From contig JBALWS010000003.1 of NCBI GenBank assembly GCA_036960405.1, positions 39,016 through 103,015 on the forward strand: a DNA stretch of 64,000 nt, in the 5' to 3' direction. The DNA comes from Motiliproteus sp036960405. Its GTDB lineage: Bacteria > Pseudomonadota > Gammaproteobacteria > Pseudomonadales > Balneatricaceae. Shown one piece after another: positions 1 through 8,982 of the stretch (positions are counted from its first letter, which is position 1; the number at the start of each line of letters is the position of its first letter). Both the position numbers and the translations under genes were made by a program. The notes under the pieces were generated by a model that saw nothing but the letters and a program-made list of their open reading frames with translations, had not been told where the DNA came from and did no database searches.

Positions 1-486
1 GTCGCCGGGTACGTAGACCATTTCTCGCAGACGGCCTTCGATGGGCATGTGTACGCGATGATAATCCTTGGGAGACAGATAGATCGTGGCAAATTGACCG
101 TTGATAAACGGCTTAGCGCGGTCCTGATTGCCACCGAGAAGTGAGGTCAGGCTGTAGCTGTGGCCTTTGGCCTGAAAAATACGGCCGTAATCAATCTTCC
201 CCAGTTGGCTAATGGCGCCATCGGCGGGGCACACTAACAGCGACGGATCGGGGTCGATTGGGCGGGCATTGGGCTTGAGAGCGCGGGTGAAGAACGCGTT
301 AAAGCTGGGGTAGGCGGTGGGGTTTTCTTCCACGGCTTCGGTCATGTTAATGCCGTAGATATGGTGGAACAGCCTGATAAAGCTGTTTTTTATCCATCCA
401 ATTCGGCTATCGGCTAGGCGGCCAACGCATCGGGATAGCAGGTGCTGGGGCAGTAGGTACTGTAATAGGGCAAATAAACGAGACAT
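1..486 (-). CDS. psd: Phosphatidylserine decarboxylase proenzyme (N-terminal part, cut by window edge)
   Basis: Reading leftwards from an ATG at 486, 162 codons stay open to the window edge, so only the N-terminal half is present. The segment with NPTAYPSFNAFFTRAL, DGAISQLG and the DYHRVHMPI motif is typical of bacterial PSD. The enzyme decarboxylates phosphatidylserine to phosphatidylethanolamine at the inner membrane, using a pyruvoyl group made by self-cleavage at an LGST-type site. That site lies beyond the edge and cannot be checked. It follows the rhodanese gene by about 50 bp on the same strand, with rsgA upstream, recalling the rsgA-psd linkage of enterobacteria and pseudomonads. Confidence 0.95.
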   Translation of the reverse strand, partial: MSRLFALLQYLLPQHLLSRCVGRLADSRIGWIKNSFIRLFHHIYGINMTEAVEENPTAYPSFNAFFTRALKPNARPIDPDPSLLVCPADGAISQLGKIDYGRIFQAKGHSYSLTSLLGGNQDRAKPFINGQFATIYLSPKDYHRVHMPIEGRLREMVYVPGD

Positions 487-537
487 GGAGAGGCTTATCA
501 CTCAATCAGATAATAGGAATGGGGTCAGGGTTAATCT

Positions 538-1356
538 TTATGGGGCTTCCACCGGGGTGTTGGGGTCATTGCCCCATTCGAACCAGGAGCCATCATAACA
601 ACGGATGCGTGGATAGCCGAGAGCTTTAGCTACCAGATAGGTCAATCCCGATCTACGGTGGGTTTGGCAGTGAGTAATCACTTCTTTATTTGGGCTGATT
701 CCTAAAGAACATAGTTGGTTGCGTAAGCGATCAGGATCCTGCAGCCGCCAGTCGTTTAAGCCGAGCAGGCTCTGGGTCCACTCAAAGTGCAGGGCTCCGG
801 GGATATGTCCACCTTTGATCGCGTTGACGATGTTTTCACCGCGGTATTCGGCGCTTGAGCGTGCGTCCCAGATGGCGATGTCTTGATCGCCCAGATGCTC
901 CAGTAGGTAAGCTTTGTCGGCGATAAATGCTGGATTGATGGTGGCGTTGAAGTTTGACGGTTGTGCTGCGTTAGATTGGCTTTGCAGTGGCAAGCCAGCA
1001 CCTGTCCACGCGGCCAACTGGCCATTCAGCACCGAGCTGTGGGGGTGACTAACGATATCCAGCGTCCAGACCAGCCGGCCGGCCAGTGCTCCCATCTGAT
1101 CATCGTAGGCGACCACTCGGGTGCCGGTTTGGATGCCCAACTCGGAAAATAGTGCGCTGAGCTGCTCAGCACTAGGGAGCTTGTTGGGCACAGGTCCCTG
1201 GCCGCGCAGTAGTCGCGATGGATCGAGTCGGACCGCGCCGGGGATATGCCCGTTGGCGTAATGCTCCTCGCTTGAGAGATCGATGATTAACAGCTCGGGG
1301 TCGGCAAGATGCCGATTAAGCGTGCTCGGCTCGAGTAGCACAGGTAATGCCGTCAT
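538..1356 (-). CDS. sseA: Tandem-rhodanese sulfurtransferase (thiosulfate/3-mercaptopyruvate type)
   Basis: The 272-residue protein has two rhodanese domains, about residues 8-125 and 150-270. Only the second carries the persulfide-forming cysteine, Cys230 in HCQTHRRSG; the first is the usual inactive partner. The family moves sulfane sulfur from thiosulfate or 3-mercaptopyruvate to cyanide or thiol acceptors. The CQTHRR loop is neither the classic CRKG nor CGSG loop, so the donor cannot be decided and the symbol is tentative. The ATG at 1356 has a good AAGGAA ribosome site. The gene lies between the HDOD gene and psd and is probably co-transcribed with both. No signal peptide is seen, so it should be cytoplasmic. 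Confidence 0.88.
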   Translation of the reverse strand: MTALPVLLEPSTLNRHLADPELLIIDLSSEEHYANGHIPGAVRLDPSRLLRGQGPVPNKLPSAEQLSALFSELGIQTGTRVVAYDDQMGALAGRLVWTLDIVSHPHSSVLNGQLAAWTGAGLPLQSQSNAAQPSNFNATINPAFIADKAYLLEHLGDQDIAIWDARSSAEYRGENIVNAIKGGHIPGALHFEWTQSLLGLNDWRLQDPDRLRNQLCSLGISPNKEVITHCQTHRRSGLTYLVAKALGYPRIRCYDGSWFEWGNDPNTPVEAP

Positions 1357-1395
1357 GAGGATTCCTTCAAGAGTGGTGTGGCAGGACTTTCGTGT

Positions 1396-3063
1396 CTAGC
1401 CGCCAGCTTTGCCCAGTTGGGCGATGCAGCGGTTAGCGGCTACCGCCATTTGTTTAAATTTCTGGAATTGGAATTCGCTTATAAGCGAGCTTTGCTGCTG
1501 CATATCGGCGTAGAGCAGCAATGCTGGTTGGTCGCGTTGAAATAGTGAAATTAATGCAAAGCTCTGCGGGTGGCAGACCGATTTAAACCGTTCCGGAAGC
1601 TCTTCCCAAATTCTGGCTCGGTTGTTGTTGTGAACCCATACAGCAAGGGGTTTGTGGGTCATTTTCTTGAACAAACTGGGAATATTGAGGTTCAGGGTAA
1701 AGCGAATGAGCGGGTCATCGCCGATGCAGCCTTGGTGGCTGATAGGGGTTAAACGCATCTCGTAATTGATGTGGTAGCTGACCACGCGTTCCAGTCCGAG
1801 GCCGTTAACCAGTCCTCGGTGGAGCAGGTTTAATACCTGATTGCGCTCACTAAGCTCTGCAGAGGGCTTGATAAGCTGTTGAAGGACTTGCTGATATAGT
1901 GCTTCGTCGCGGAACGTTGAGGCGGCTGTTGCCGAGGTGGGAGCTGGCGTTCCGCTCGGGCTTGGAGAGGTGCTTTGTTGGGCTGATAGCTGTTTGATCG
2001 CGTTGATTTTTTTCGGGCTGATCATGGATGAGAGCGGCTTTTTGGCCGTTGCCCCGCCGATGTCTGTGGTGTCCATCCGATAGTTCAGAACCAGCTCGGA
2101 AGGCTGAAGTAGCATCAACGCAGCCGGTGATAACAGCCCAGGCATGGGGTGTTCGCGCGAGGCTTTGACGCAGTTCTGGTGTAGCAGGCTAGAGGTCTCA
2201 CTTTGATCTTGTTGCAATAGATCGTTGATCAGTGCCTCGATACGCTGGGTTTTGGCGTGATTCCAGCCCATCGGAGCGGTTAGTGCTAACCAGTTAGCCA
2301 GCTTGACTGGGTAGTAGGGTGCATTAAGTAGCTGTTTGACTTCTCTTTTTTGCTCGTCAGAAAGCTCGGCTGAGTGCTCGGCTTGGAGGTGGATCTGGTC
2401 CAGTAAATCGGCGTCGGGTGAGGTTTGATGCTGCAGCGCTTCGGAGGCAAGGCGAGATAGGCGCCAATGGCTGATCAGTTGCTCTGATACCTGCTGAATT
2501 GTACAGCCTAGGACTTCGTATTCGGCTAGCGCAGAGTCCTGCTGTTGCTCGTAGATCCTGATTTTTATCTGGCTCATCTGCTGCGGTGCGTAACGCCACA
2601 GTGCCCAGTGACCAATGCCGTAAAACAGTGCTGCGGTACGGGTGTTGTTGATAATCGAACGGTCTTTGTAGCGGCACAGAGATAGCGCTTGGGTGGCGGC
2701 GTGATAACTGTCAGCAAGGCTGTGAAAATATTGCTTGTGCGGCACGCTGGCGGTGTTGAGTTTGATCGCAGGGAGTTGGCCGATTAACTCGATGATGCGA
2801 TCCAGTCCCAGCGTTGCAATGGCCAGTTCGATGGTGGAAACGTCGGTGTCAGGGTTGCGGTTGAGGCGGTTGGCCAGGCTGACACAGTGCATCGCCAATA
2901 CCGGGTCTCGACCGATAATAGGGTGGAGCTGCTGGAGGGACACCCCCGGATCTTGTAACTGCTGTCGAAGCAAGGCAAGGGTTAAGGCTGGAACCGGTAG
3001 CAGCTTGTCCTGCAGCAGGCTGCTCCAGTGCTCTATTCCTTGTGGGGCGAGTGGTGACTCCAT
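1396..3063 (-). CDS. HDOD-domain signalling protein
   Basis: About 555 residues. The N-terminal 280 residues match the HDOD fold, a non-hydrolytic relative of HD phosphohydrolases: LLPVPALTLALL, then a helical core with DPVLAMHCVSLANR and a TLGLDRIIELI segment. A Ser/Pro/Thr-rich linker near residues 370-390 leads to a C-terminal domain of about 170 residues that may be GAF-like. HDOD proteins commonly take part in regulatory and second-messenger networks; no catalytic residues are evident here. The frame is open to 3183, but that would overlap rsgA, and the ATG at 3063 has a GAAGGAAG ribosome site, so I start there. It lies between rsgA and the rhodanese gene on the same strand. Confidence 0.8.
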   Translation of the reverse strand: MESPLAPQGIEHWSSLLQDKLLPVPALTLALLRQQLQDPGVSLQQLHPIIGRDPVLAMHCVSLANRLNRNPDTDVSTIELAIATLGLDRIIELIGQLPAIKLNTASVPHKQYFHSLADSYHAATQALSLCRYKDRSIINNTRTAALFYGIGHWALWRYAPQQMSQIKIRIYEQQQDSALAEYEVLGCTIQQVSEQLISHWRLSRLASEALQHQTSPDADLLDQIHLQAEHSAELSDEQKREVKQLLNAPYYPVKLANWLALTAPMGWNHAKTQRIEALINDLLQQDQSETSSLLHQNCVKASREHPMPGLLSPAALMLLQPSELVLNYRMDTTDIGGATAKKPLSSMISPKKINAIKQLSAQQSTSPSPSGTPAPTSATAASTFRDEALYQQVLQQLIKPSAELSERNQVLNLLHRGLVNGLGLERVVSYHINYEMRLTPISHQGCIGDDPLIRFTLNLNIPSLFKKMTHKPLAVWVHNNNRARIWEELPERFKSVCHPQSFALISLFQRDQPALLLYADMQQQSSLISEFQFQKFKQMAVAANRCIAQLGKAGG

Positions 3064-3157
3064 TGGCTTCCTTCGGGCTGAGTGCTCACTGTGATTCGGA
3101 ATATAGCACTCTGATGGCGCTGTGCCCACTACCGGCTGTATGCCTACTGGGGCGCCT

Positions 3158-4195
3158 TTAGTGAGGCATGATTCCCTCTTCAAGGCTGTGGCGAATCAGC
3201 CGGTAGCTTTCCATCCGTCGGGGCTCGATCTTCCCCTCCTCCAGGGCTTGAAGTAGCGCACAGTTGGGCTCGTGCTTATGGCTGCAGTCGCGGAAGCGGC
3301 AATACCCGAGAAACGGTCGAAACTCGACAAAGCCTTCGAGTAGCTGTTGTGGTTCGATATGCCATAGCCCGAACTCGCGGATGCCGGGAGAGTCGATCAG
3401 GTCGCCACCGTCGGGGAAGTGATAGATCCGGGCGGTGGTGGTGGTATGGGTACCCTTGTGACGCGCTTCCGACAGGGCGCCGACCCGAATATCGACACCG
3501 GGTAGCAAGACGTTGATCAGCGATGACTTGCCTACTCCAGACTGGCCGACGAAGACGCTGGTGCGTTGGTCGAGGTGCGTCTTGAGTGTGCTCAGGCCGT
3601 CTTCGCTCTTGGTCGAAGCGTGCAGTACCCGGTAGCCGATCTGTTGGTAACTATCGAGCATCTTATCGAGCTCGGCGCGCCGTTCAGGGTCGGTCAATAG
3701 GTCTGTTTTGTTGAGCAGAATCACCGGCTCGATACCGATCGCTTCGGCTGCCACCAGGTAACGATCGATCAGGTTGGCAAAAGGCGTTGGTTCGGGAGCG
3801 ATGGTGATAACGATATAGTCGATATTGGCGGCCACCGGCTTGAGTTCGCCGCGACTGTTAGGGCGCGAGAGCAAGCTGTGGCGGGGAAGGGTGGCGACTA
3901 TTACGCCGTAAGGTTCGCCATTGCGCCAGACTACCCGATCACCGGTGACCAATGCGCCCAGGTTGGCACGCATGTGGCAACGACAGATCTGCCCTCGATC
4001 ATCACCTTCGAGCACTTCTACATCAACCTGAGAGCCAAAGTGAGAAACAATTAACCCCTCTTGCTCTACTCCAAGCTCGCCCGAATGCAGCTTTTCATCG
4101 ATGTTGTGATCTTTTTTGCCGGCGCGCTCGACCCGTTCTGCCTGAATTTTGTTGACACGCCAGGACTGACGACGGGTAAGTTTGCGTTTGCTCAT
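3158..4195 (-). CDS. rsgA: Small ribosomal subunit biogenesis GTPase RsgA
   Basis: A 345-residue circularly permuted GTPase that tests and releases late 30S assembly intermediates. An N-terminal OB-fold is followed by motifs in permuted order: NKTD (162-165, G4), GQSGVGKSS (217-225, P-loop), then DSPG (268-271, G3). The C-terminal zinc site is Cys299, Cys304, His306 and Cys312. I chose MSKRKLTRRQ (ATG at 4195) because the 28 residues upstream are not family-like; no strong Shine-Dalgarno precedes it, the nearest being AGGAT. It is divergent from orn, the usual arrangement in gammaproteobacteria. Confidence 0.96.
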   Translation of the reverse strand: MSKRKLTRRQSWRVNKIQAERVERAGKKDHNIDEKLHSGELGVEQEGLIVSHFGSQVDVEVLEGDDRGQICRCHMRANLGALVTGDRVVWRNGEPYGVIVATLPRHSLLSRPNSRGELKPVAANIDYIVITIAPEPTPFANLIDRYLVAAEAIGIEPVILLNKTDLLTDPERRAELDKMLDSYQQIGYRVLHASTKSEDGLSTLKTHLDQRTSVFVGQSGVGKSSLINVLLPGVDIRVGALSEARHKGTHTTTTARIYHFPDGGDLIDSPGIREFGLWHIEPQQLLEGFVEFRPFLGYCRFRDCSHKHEPNCALLQALEEGKIEPRRMESYRLIRHSLEEGIMPH

Positions 4196-4327
4196 GAGAA
4201 GGGGGGATATCCTGAAGTTTGTTGCTGCAGCACGGTATAAGGGCTTGAAGTCGACCTGCGAAAGGGCTAAACATAACACATTATCAATGGTTAACGGCAG
4301 TCAGAGCTGTTACCGCGTATTTTATCT

Positions 4328-4903
4328 ATGACTGAGAATATTATGCCGACGCAAACACCCGCCAGACAAAGCAACCTGATCTGGATTGATCTGGAGATGA
4401 CCGGCCTCGATCCCGAACAGGAGCGTATTATCGAAATAGCGACTCTGGTGACCGATGCCGAATTGAATATCATTGCCGAGGGCCCGAGCCTGGTGATTCA
4501 TCAACAGGACATGTTGCTTGATGCGATGGATGAATGGTGTACCCGCCAGCATGGCCAATCAGGGCTAACGCAGCGGGTACGCGATAGTCGGGTCAGCGAG
4601 CGCGATGCCGAGCTTGCCACGCTGGAGTTTGTGCAGCTGCATGTTGATAAAGGGGCATCACCGATCTGTGGTAACAGCATCGGCCAGGATCGGCGCTTTC
4701 TGGTGCCCTATATGCCCGAGCTGGAAGCGTACTTTCATTATCGTAATCTCGATGTCAGCACCGTTAAAGAGTTGGCGCGGCGCTGGCGTCCCGACGTGTT
4801 GGATGCGGTGGTCAAGAAGGGCGCGCATCTGGCGCTGGATGATATTAAGGACTCCATCAACGAACTGGCACATTATCGGGAGCACTTCTTTAAACTGGAT
4901 TAA
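4328..4903 (+). CDS. orn: Oligoribonuclease
   Basis: DEDDh-type 3'-5' exoribonuclease that degrades two-to-five-nucleotide RNAs, including the pGpG formed from cyclic-di-GMP. Visible catalytic residues are Asp21 and Glu23 (IDLEMTGLD), Asp121 (GQDRRF), and His167/Asp171 in HLALDD. Its 191 residues fit the usual length of about 180 plus a short N-terminal extension. Translation may instead begin at the ATG at 4343 (MPTQTPARQ); neither start has a convincing ribosome site. It is divergent from rsgA with about 130 bp between the starts. Confidence 0.95.
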   Translation: MTENIMPTQTPARQSNLIWIDLEMTGLDPEQERIIEIATLVTDAELNIIAEGPSLVIHQQDMLLDAMDEWCTRQHGQSGLTQRVRDSRVSERDAELATLEFVQLHVDKGASPICGNSIGQDRRFLVPYMPELEAYFHYRNLDVSTVKELARRWRPDVLDAVVKKGAHLALDDIKDSINELAHYREHFFKLD

Positions 4904-4944
4904 AAAAATTCAGTTGAACCGCTGGTATAGGGGAAAGAGAAGCG

Positions 4945-5617
4945 ATGTTGAAATGGAGTTCGATGGCACTGGCTGTGACAGTGCTGGGGCTGGGTTGCCC
5001 TGCTGTTGCTGCCGAACCTGAAGCGGCAGCCATGGCCTGCCCAGGCTCTGTGGCGGTGATTGCAGGGAATGGTTTGTCCCGTTCTGTGCATGAGACGGTT
5101 GAGGTGTTGTACCGCCGTTTGGGCTGCGATACCCATTTTATTGCGCACCCTGGGCAGCGCGGGATCGTGGCGTTTAATCAGCGCTTGGTTGATGGCGAAT
5201 TGATGCGGATGGTTGCGGCTGAGCCCGAGTACCAGCGGGCTTTTAGCCGTTCAGAGTATCCCGTCGTCGAACTCAACCGAGCGCTGTGGCTGCATCCCGA
5301 CACGCAGCGCTATGCAGATCTGCCAATTGGTTACCAGTTGGGGGGTGGTATGGCAAAAGCGAGAAGCGGCTAAACAGGCTAATACGCTTCAATTTTATAG
5401 CTCACAAGAGCTGTTTGATGCTTATAAGCAGGGGCGTATCAGAGGCTTTTTCTCCAGCTACCGCTCCGAGCAAGCGTTTGTTGAAGTGAATCAGTTACAG
5501 CCGGTCCCCGTCATTGGCTTCGCCTACCCCAGTCTTGAACTCTATCATTATCTGGGAAGAGAGTTTGAGCCCTTTATGCAGCGCCTTTCGCAGATGTTGC
5601 AATCAGCAGATGCCTGA
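4945..5617 (+). pseudogene. Frameshifted periplasmic substrate-binding-protein-like gene
   Basis: Two overlapping frames form one protein. Frame 1 runs from ATG 4945 (ribosome site GGGGAAAGAGAAG) with a signal peptide ending near AVAA, through DGELMRM and SEYPVVELNRALW, and stops at 5373. The continuation (VVWQKREAAKQ, FYSSQELFDAYKQGRI, IGFAYPSLELYHYLG) lies in frame 2 up to 5617. The shift maps to a run of six G at 5340-5345; reading five G gives ...GYQLGVVWQK... and about 223 residues. The product resembles family-3 solute-binding proteins, but no ABC permease is nearby. It could be a true pseudogene, a sequencing error, a length-variable tract or +1 frameshifting; the sequence alone does not decide. 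Confidence 0.72.
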
Positions 5618-5789
5618 CCACCTTCCCCTTTGTTTTTCGGGGGTGTTGAAGCATTGCTTGGCTTATTTTGGGATCTCTTCAAGGGGGCTCTGCAAGGAAT
5701 CTTGGATAGCAGGTTGTTGGGGTGGCTTTATCCGCGCCCGCAACTGTGGAATAATGCGCGGCTTTGATTTATGTCACTTAGAGGCGTTT

Positions 5790-6206
5790 ATGAAGGCTTT
5801 TCGATTGATAGTGGGTGGCTTGGTGCGGTTGGTCAGCTGGTTAACCATGCCTAAAGCTGGCCAGCGTTCGGAGGCTCACCAGGCTCAGGTCGAGCAGCAG
5901 ATTGCCAACTATTCCTTGTATCAGTTTGCGGGCTGTCCGTTCTGTATCAAAGTTCGCCGTGCCATGCGGCGCCTAAATCTGCCGCTAGAACTGCGCGATG
6001 CCGGCCAAGGTAGCCCTCACCGGCAAGAGCTACTTGAGCAGGGTGGACGCGTCAAAGCGCCCTGTTTGCGGATCGATAAGGCTGACGGTAGCAGTGTGTG
6101 GATGTATGAATCCAACGATATTATCGCTTACCTGAGTCGTGAGTTCCCGCTGCAGCAGAGCGACTCGTCGCAAGATTGCTCGACCGCTGTCAGAGTAGAT
6201 GCCTGA
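5790..6206 (+). CDS. Membrane-anchored glutaredoxin-like protein
   Basis: A 138-residue protein beginning at ATG 5790, which has a GAGG ribosome site; the longer open frame upstream has no family character. Residues 5-20 are hydrophobic and may anchor the N terminus. From about residue 40 it is a glutaredoxin/GST-N fold with the redox pair Cys49-Pro-Phe-Cys52, a KAPCLRI segment holding the conserved cis-Pro, and YESNDIIAYL near the end. Such proteins reduce disulfides or glutathione adducts; the substrate is unknown. Its 3' end overlaps the convergent queG by 17 bp. Confidence 0.85.
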   Translation: MKAFRLIVGGLVRLVSWLTMPKAGQRSEAHQAQVEQQIANYSLYQFAGCPFCIKVRRAMRRLNLPLELRDAGQGSPHRQELLEQGGRVKAPCLRIDKADGSSVWMYESNDIIAYLSREFPLQQSDSSQDCSTAVRVDA

Positions 6207-7308
6207 CTTTCCTGGGTTGTTTTTCGACTAAAGGCAGCGCTGCAGCTGCCTTGCCCTCTGCTAGCTGCGTTATCGCCCAGCTGACGTGCTCCCTGACCAG
6301 TTCCGTTGGATCATTGCTGCGTTGCTGTAGCGTCTGAATGATATCGGTCCCGCCGCCACTATTACCCAACCCGATCGCCAGATTACGTAGCCAGCCTTGA
6401 TAGCCGGTTCGGCGGATCGGTGAGCCTTCGGTTTTCTTCAGAAACGTGGCTTCATCCCAACGAAACAGTTGTGCTAGCTCTATGTTGTCGAGCCCGTGGC
6501 GGGGGTTGAAGTCATCCTCTTGGCTGAAATGGCAGTAACGATTCCACGGGCAAACCAGTTGGCAGTCGTCGCAGCCGAACACGCGGTTACCGATCAAGGG
6601 GCGAAACTCTTCGGGGATAGCGCCCTTGAGTTCTATCGTCAGGTAGGAGATGCAGCGCCTTGCGTCGAGCACATAGGGTTCGGGAAAGGCGGCGGTCGGG
6701 CAGATATCGAGACAGGCACTGCAGCGGCTGCAGTGGTCTTGCAGGTAGGGCTCATCTTCGACTAGCGGGAGATCGGTAAACAACTCGCCGAGCAAAAAAT
6801 AGCTGCCTGCCTCGCGATTGATCAGCAGGCTGTGTTTGCCCTGCCAGCCTAGTCCTGCCTGACGTGCCATCGGTTTTTCCAGCACCGGAGCACTGTCGAC
6901 GAAGGGGCGGTAATTAAACTCTTCGGTTTCTTGAGTGATTTTCTTGGCGAATTGGCCAAGCCGTTTGCGCAACGTTTTATGGTAATCACGTCCTAGCGCG
7001 TAGCGGGAGATATAGGCTTGCTGCGGGTTTTGCAGCACCCGAACCGTTTCGACTTCGGGCGGTAAATAGTCCATTCGCACGCAGATCACCTTCAGCGTGC
7101 CGGGGTGGAGTTGGTCGGGATGCAGCCGCAGTTCACGGTGGTTGGCCAGGAACGCCATTTCGCCGTGGTATTGTTGCGCCAGCCAGTCGTCTAAGCGCTC
7201 GCCATGTTGGCTCAAATCGACACCGCTGATGCCGACGGCATCAAAGCCCAGTTCCTTGCCCCAGGCTTTGATCTGCTCGGTGAGTTGTGCGGGTGATGGT
7301 AGGGGCAT
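6190..7308 (-). CDS. queG: Epoxyqueuosine reductase QueG
   Basis: A 372-residue cobalamin- and iron-sulfur-dependent enzyme that reduces epoxyqueuosine to queuosine in the wobble position of tRNAs with GUN anticodons. Two ferredoxin-like cysteine motifs, CSRCSACLDICP and CDDCQLVCPWN, bind two 4Fe-4S clusters. The catalytic segment VDSAPVLEKPMARQAGLGW is present. A HEAT-like C-terminal region follows, with LRNLAIGLGN. The ATG at 7308 lacks a clear Shine-Dalgarno. It lies head to head with nnr, the same neighbour as in pseudomonads and enterobacteria. Confidence 0.96.
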   Translation of the reverse strand: MPLPSPAQLTEQIKAWGKELGFDAVGISGVDLSQHGERLDDWLAQQYHGEMAFLANHRELRLHPDQLHPGTLKVICVRMDYLPPEVETVRVLQNPQQAYISRYALGRDYHKTLRKRLGQFAKKITQETEEFNYRPFVDSAPVLEKPMARQAGLGWQGKHSLLINREAGSYFLLGELFTDLPLVEDEPYLQDHCSRCSACLDICPTAAFPEPYVLDARRCISYLTIELKGAIPEEFRPLIGNRVFGCDDCQLVCPWNRYCHFSQEDDFNPRHGLDNIELAQLFRWDEATFLKKTEGSPIRRTGYQGWLRNLAIGLGNSGGGTDIIQTLQQRSNDPTELVREHVSWAITQLAEGKAAAALPLVEKQPRKVRHLL

Positions 7309-7428
7309 AGTGAAAGATGGCCGGTTATGGGTAAGGCTGGGTTGGTGGTTTTGTCTCGATCTGGAATTCTATAATGAATAGATACAGAGGGCTTGCATCG
7401 GTCATGATACCGGATAACAGGAGTTGAG

Positions 7429-8982
7429 ATGTCATATTTGCCACCTATCGAAGGGATCGATCTCTATACGGCTAGCCAGACCCGACAGCTGGACCGCTGT
7501 GCGATTGAACAGCATCAGATTGCCGGCTTTGAGCTGATGAAGCGTGCCGCCAGAGCGGCTTACCGTGCATTAAGACAGCGCTGGCCCGATGCTAAAAAGC
7601 TGACTCTGCTGTGTGGCGGTGGTAACAACGGCGGCGATGCGTTGGTGGTCGCCGCGATGGCGCTGGAGCAGCAGCTCGAGATTCAAGTGTTGTTGGTCGG
7701 GGGCGAGGTGACACGTAGTAAGCTCGCTGGTGAAGCGTTAGAGGCTTTAGTTTGGGCTGAATCTCGCGGGGTGGTGGTTGAGACCTATTCGTCTTCCGTA
7801 GCGTTGAGCGGTGATGTGTTGGTCGATGGTTTGTTGGGTACCGGCCTCAGCGGCGCGGTACGCACCGATTTTGCCGAGCCGATCGAGCATATTAACAGCA
7901 CGGCTAAGCCGGTACTCGCTTTGGATATCCCCTCGGGGCTCTGCGCTGATACCGGGGCGGTGTTGGGCTGTGCGGTGCGCGCTGACCTGACAGTCAGTTT
8001 TATCGGTCTGAAGCGCGGTCTGCTGACCCAGCATGGGGTGGAGTGTTGTGGAGAACTGCTGTTCGAAGGGCTGGGTGTTCCTCCTGAGGTATACCAAGCG
8101 GTACCGACGCCGCTGCGGGTTGTTGGTCAGAAGCAGTGCCAACAGCAGTTGCCGTTGCGTTCGCGGGGAGCACACAAAGGGGATTTTGGCCATGTCATGG
8201 TCGTTGGCGGTGATCGAGGTATGGCGGGGTCGGTGGTGATGGCGACCGAGGCTGCAGTGCGGTCCGGCGCGGGTCTAGTGAGTGTCGCGACCCGGCCCGA
8301 ACATGTTGGATTAACGACCGGACGCAACCCCGAAGTGATGAGTCATGCTGTATCATCGGGGCAAGAGCTGGAACCATTGTTGGCGCGTGCAAGTGTCGTG
8401 GCCATAGGCCCGGGATTGGGGCGTAGTGGCTGGTCGGGGCAGTTGCTGCGAGTGGTTCAGAGCCAATCGCTACCGCTGGTGGTCGACGCCGATGCGCTCA
8501 ATCTGCTGAGTCAGGCAGAGCTGGTGGAGCCGAGCCAGCGAGATAATTGGATTTTAACGCCTCATCCTGGAGAGGCGGCGCGACTGCTGGATTGCTCGGT
8601 GGCGCAGATTCAAGCCGATCGGTTTGAGGCCGTTAACCAGTTACAGCGTCGCTATGGCGGGGTGGTAGTATTAAAAGGTGCCGGCACCCTGATCAGTGAC
8701 GGCCAGCAAACGCGGCTCTGCGCTCGGGGTAATCCGGGAATGGCCAGCGGCGGCATGGGCGATGTGTTAACCGGCGAGATTGCCGCGTTGGTGGCGCAGG
8801 GGTTGAGCTTGTTTGATGCGGCGATGATCGGTGTGGATGTGCATGCGCAGGCTGCTGATCGGGTGGCGAGTTCGTGCGGAGAGCGCGGCCTGGCGGCGAC
8901 GGATTTGATCGTTGAGATCCGACGTTTGCTTAATCCTGAGTTGATGATGAGCGTGGTAGAGGAAAGCGGTAACAATGCCTGA
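7429..8982 (+). CDS. nnr: Bifunctional NAD(P)H-hydrate repair enzyme Nnr
   Basis: A 517-residue fusion of two repair enzymes. The N-terminal YjeF domain (about 1-220, with CGGGNNGGDALV and IPSGLCADTG) epimerises R-NAD(P)HX to the S form. The C-terminal ribokinase-like domain (about 230-505, with AHKGDFGHVMVVGG and the GNPGMASGGMGDVLTG signature) dehydrates S-NAD(P)HX back to NAD(P)H using ADP. The ATG at 7429 has an AACAGGAGTTGAG ribosome site. The stop overlaps the tsaE start by 8 bp, indicating translational coupling. Confidence 0.96.
   Translation: MSYLPPIEGIDLYTASQTRQLDRCAIEQHQIAGFELMKRAARAAYRALRQRWPDAKKLTLLCGGGNNGGDALVVAAMALEQQLEIQVLLVGGEVTRSKLAGEALEALVWAESRGVVVETYSSSVALSGDVLVDGLLGTGLSGAVRTDFAEPIEHINSTAKPVLALDIPSGLCADTGAVLGCAVRADLTVSFIGLKRGLLTQHGVECCGELLFEGLGVPPEVYQAVPTPLRVVGQKQCQQQLPLRSRGAHKGDFGHVMVVGGDRGMAGSVVMATEAAVRSGAGLVSVATRPEHVGLTTGRNPEVMSHAVSSGQELEPLLARASVVAIGPGLGRSGWSGQLLRVVQSQSLPLVVDADALNLLSQAELVEPSQRDNWILTPHPGEAARLLDCSVAQIQADRFEAVNQLQRRYGGVVVLKGAGTLISDGQQTRLCARGNPGMASGGMGDVLTGEIAALVAQGLSLFDAAMIGVDVHAQAADRVASSCGERGLAATDLIVEIRRLLNPELMMSVVEESGNNA

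Noticed and set aside
5732..5761. CCGCGC/GCGCGG inverted arms with an AATAAT box before the glutaredoxin gene
   Set aside because: Six-bp GC arms 18 bases apart are weak and the -35 match is poor; a promoter is possible but not supported enough to list.
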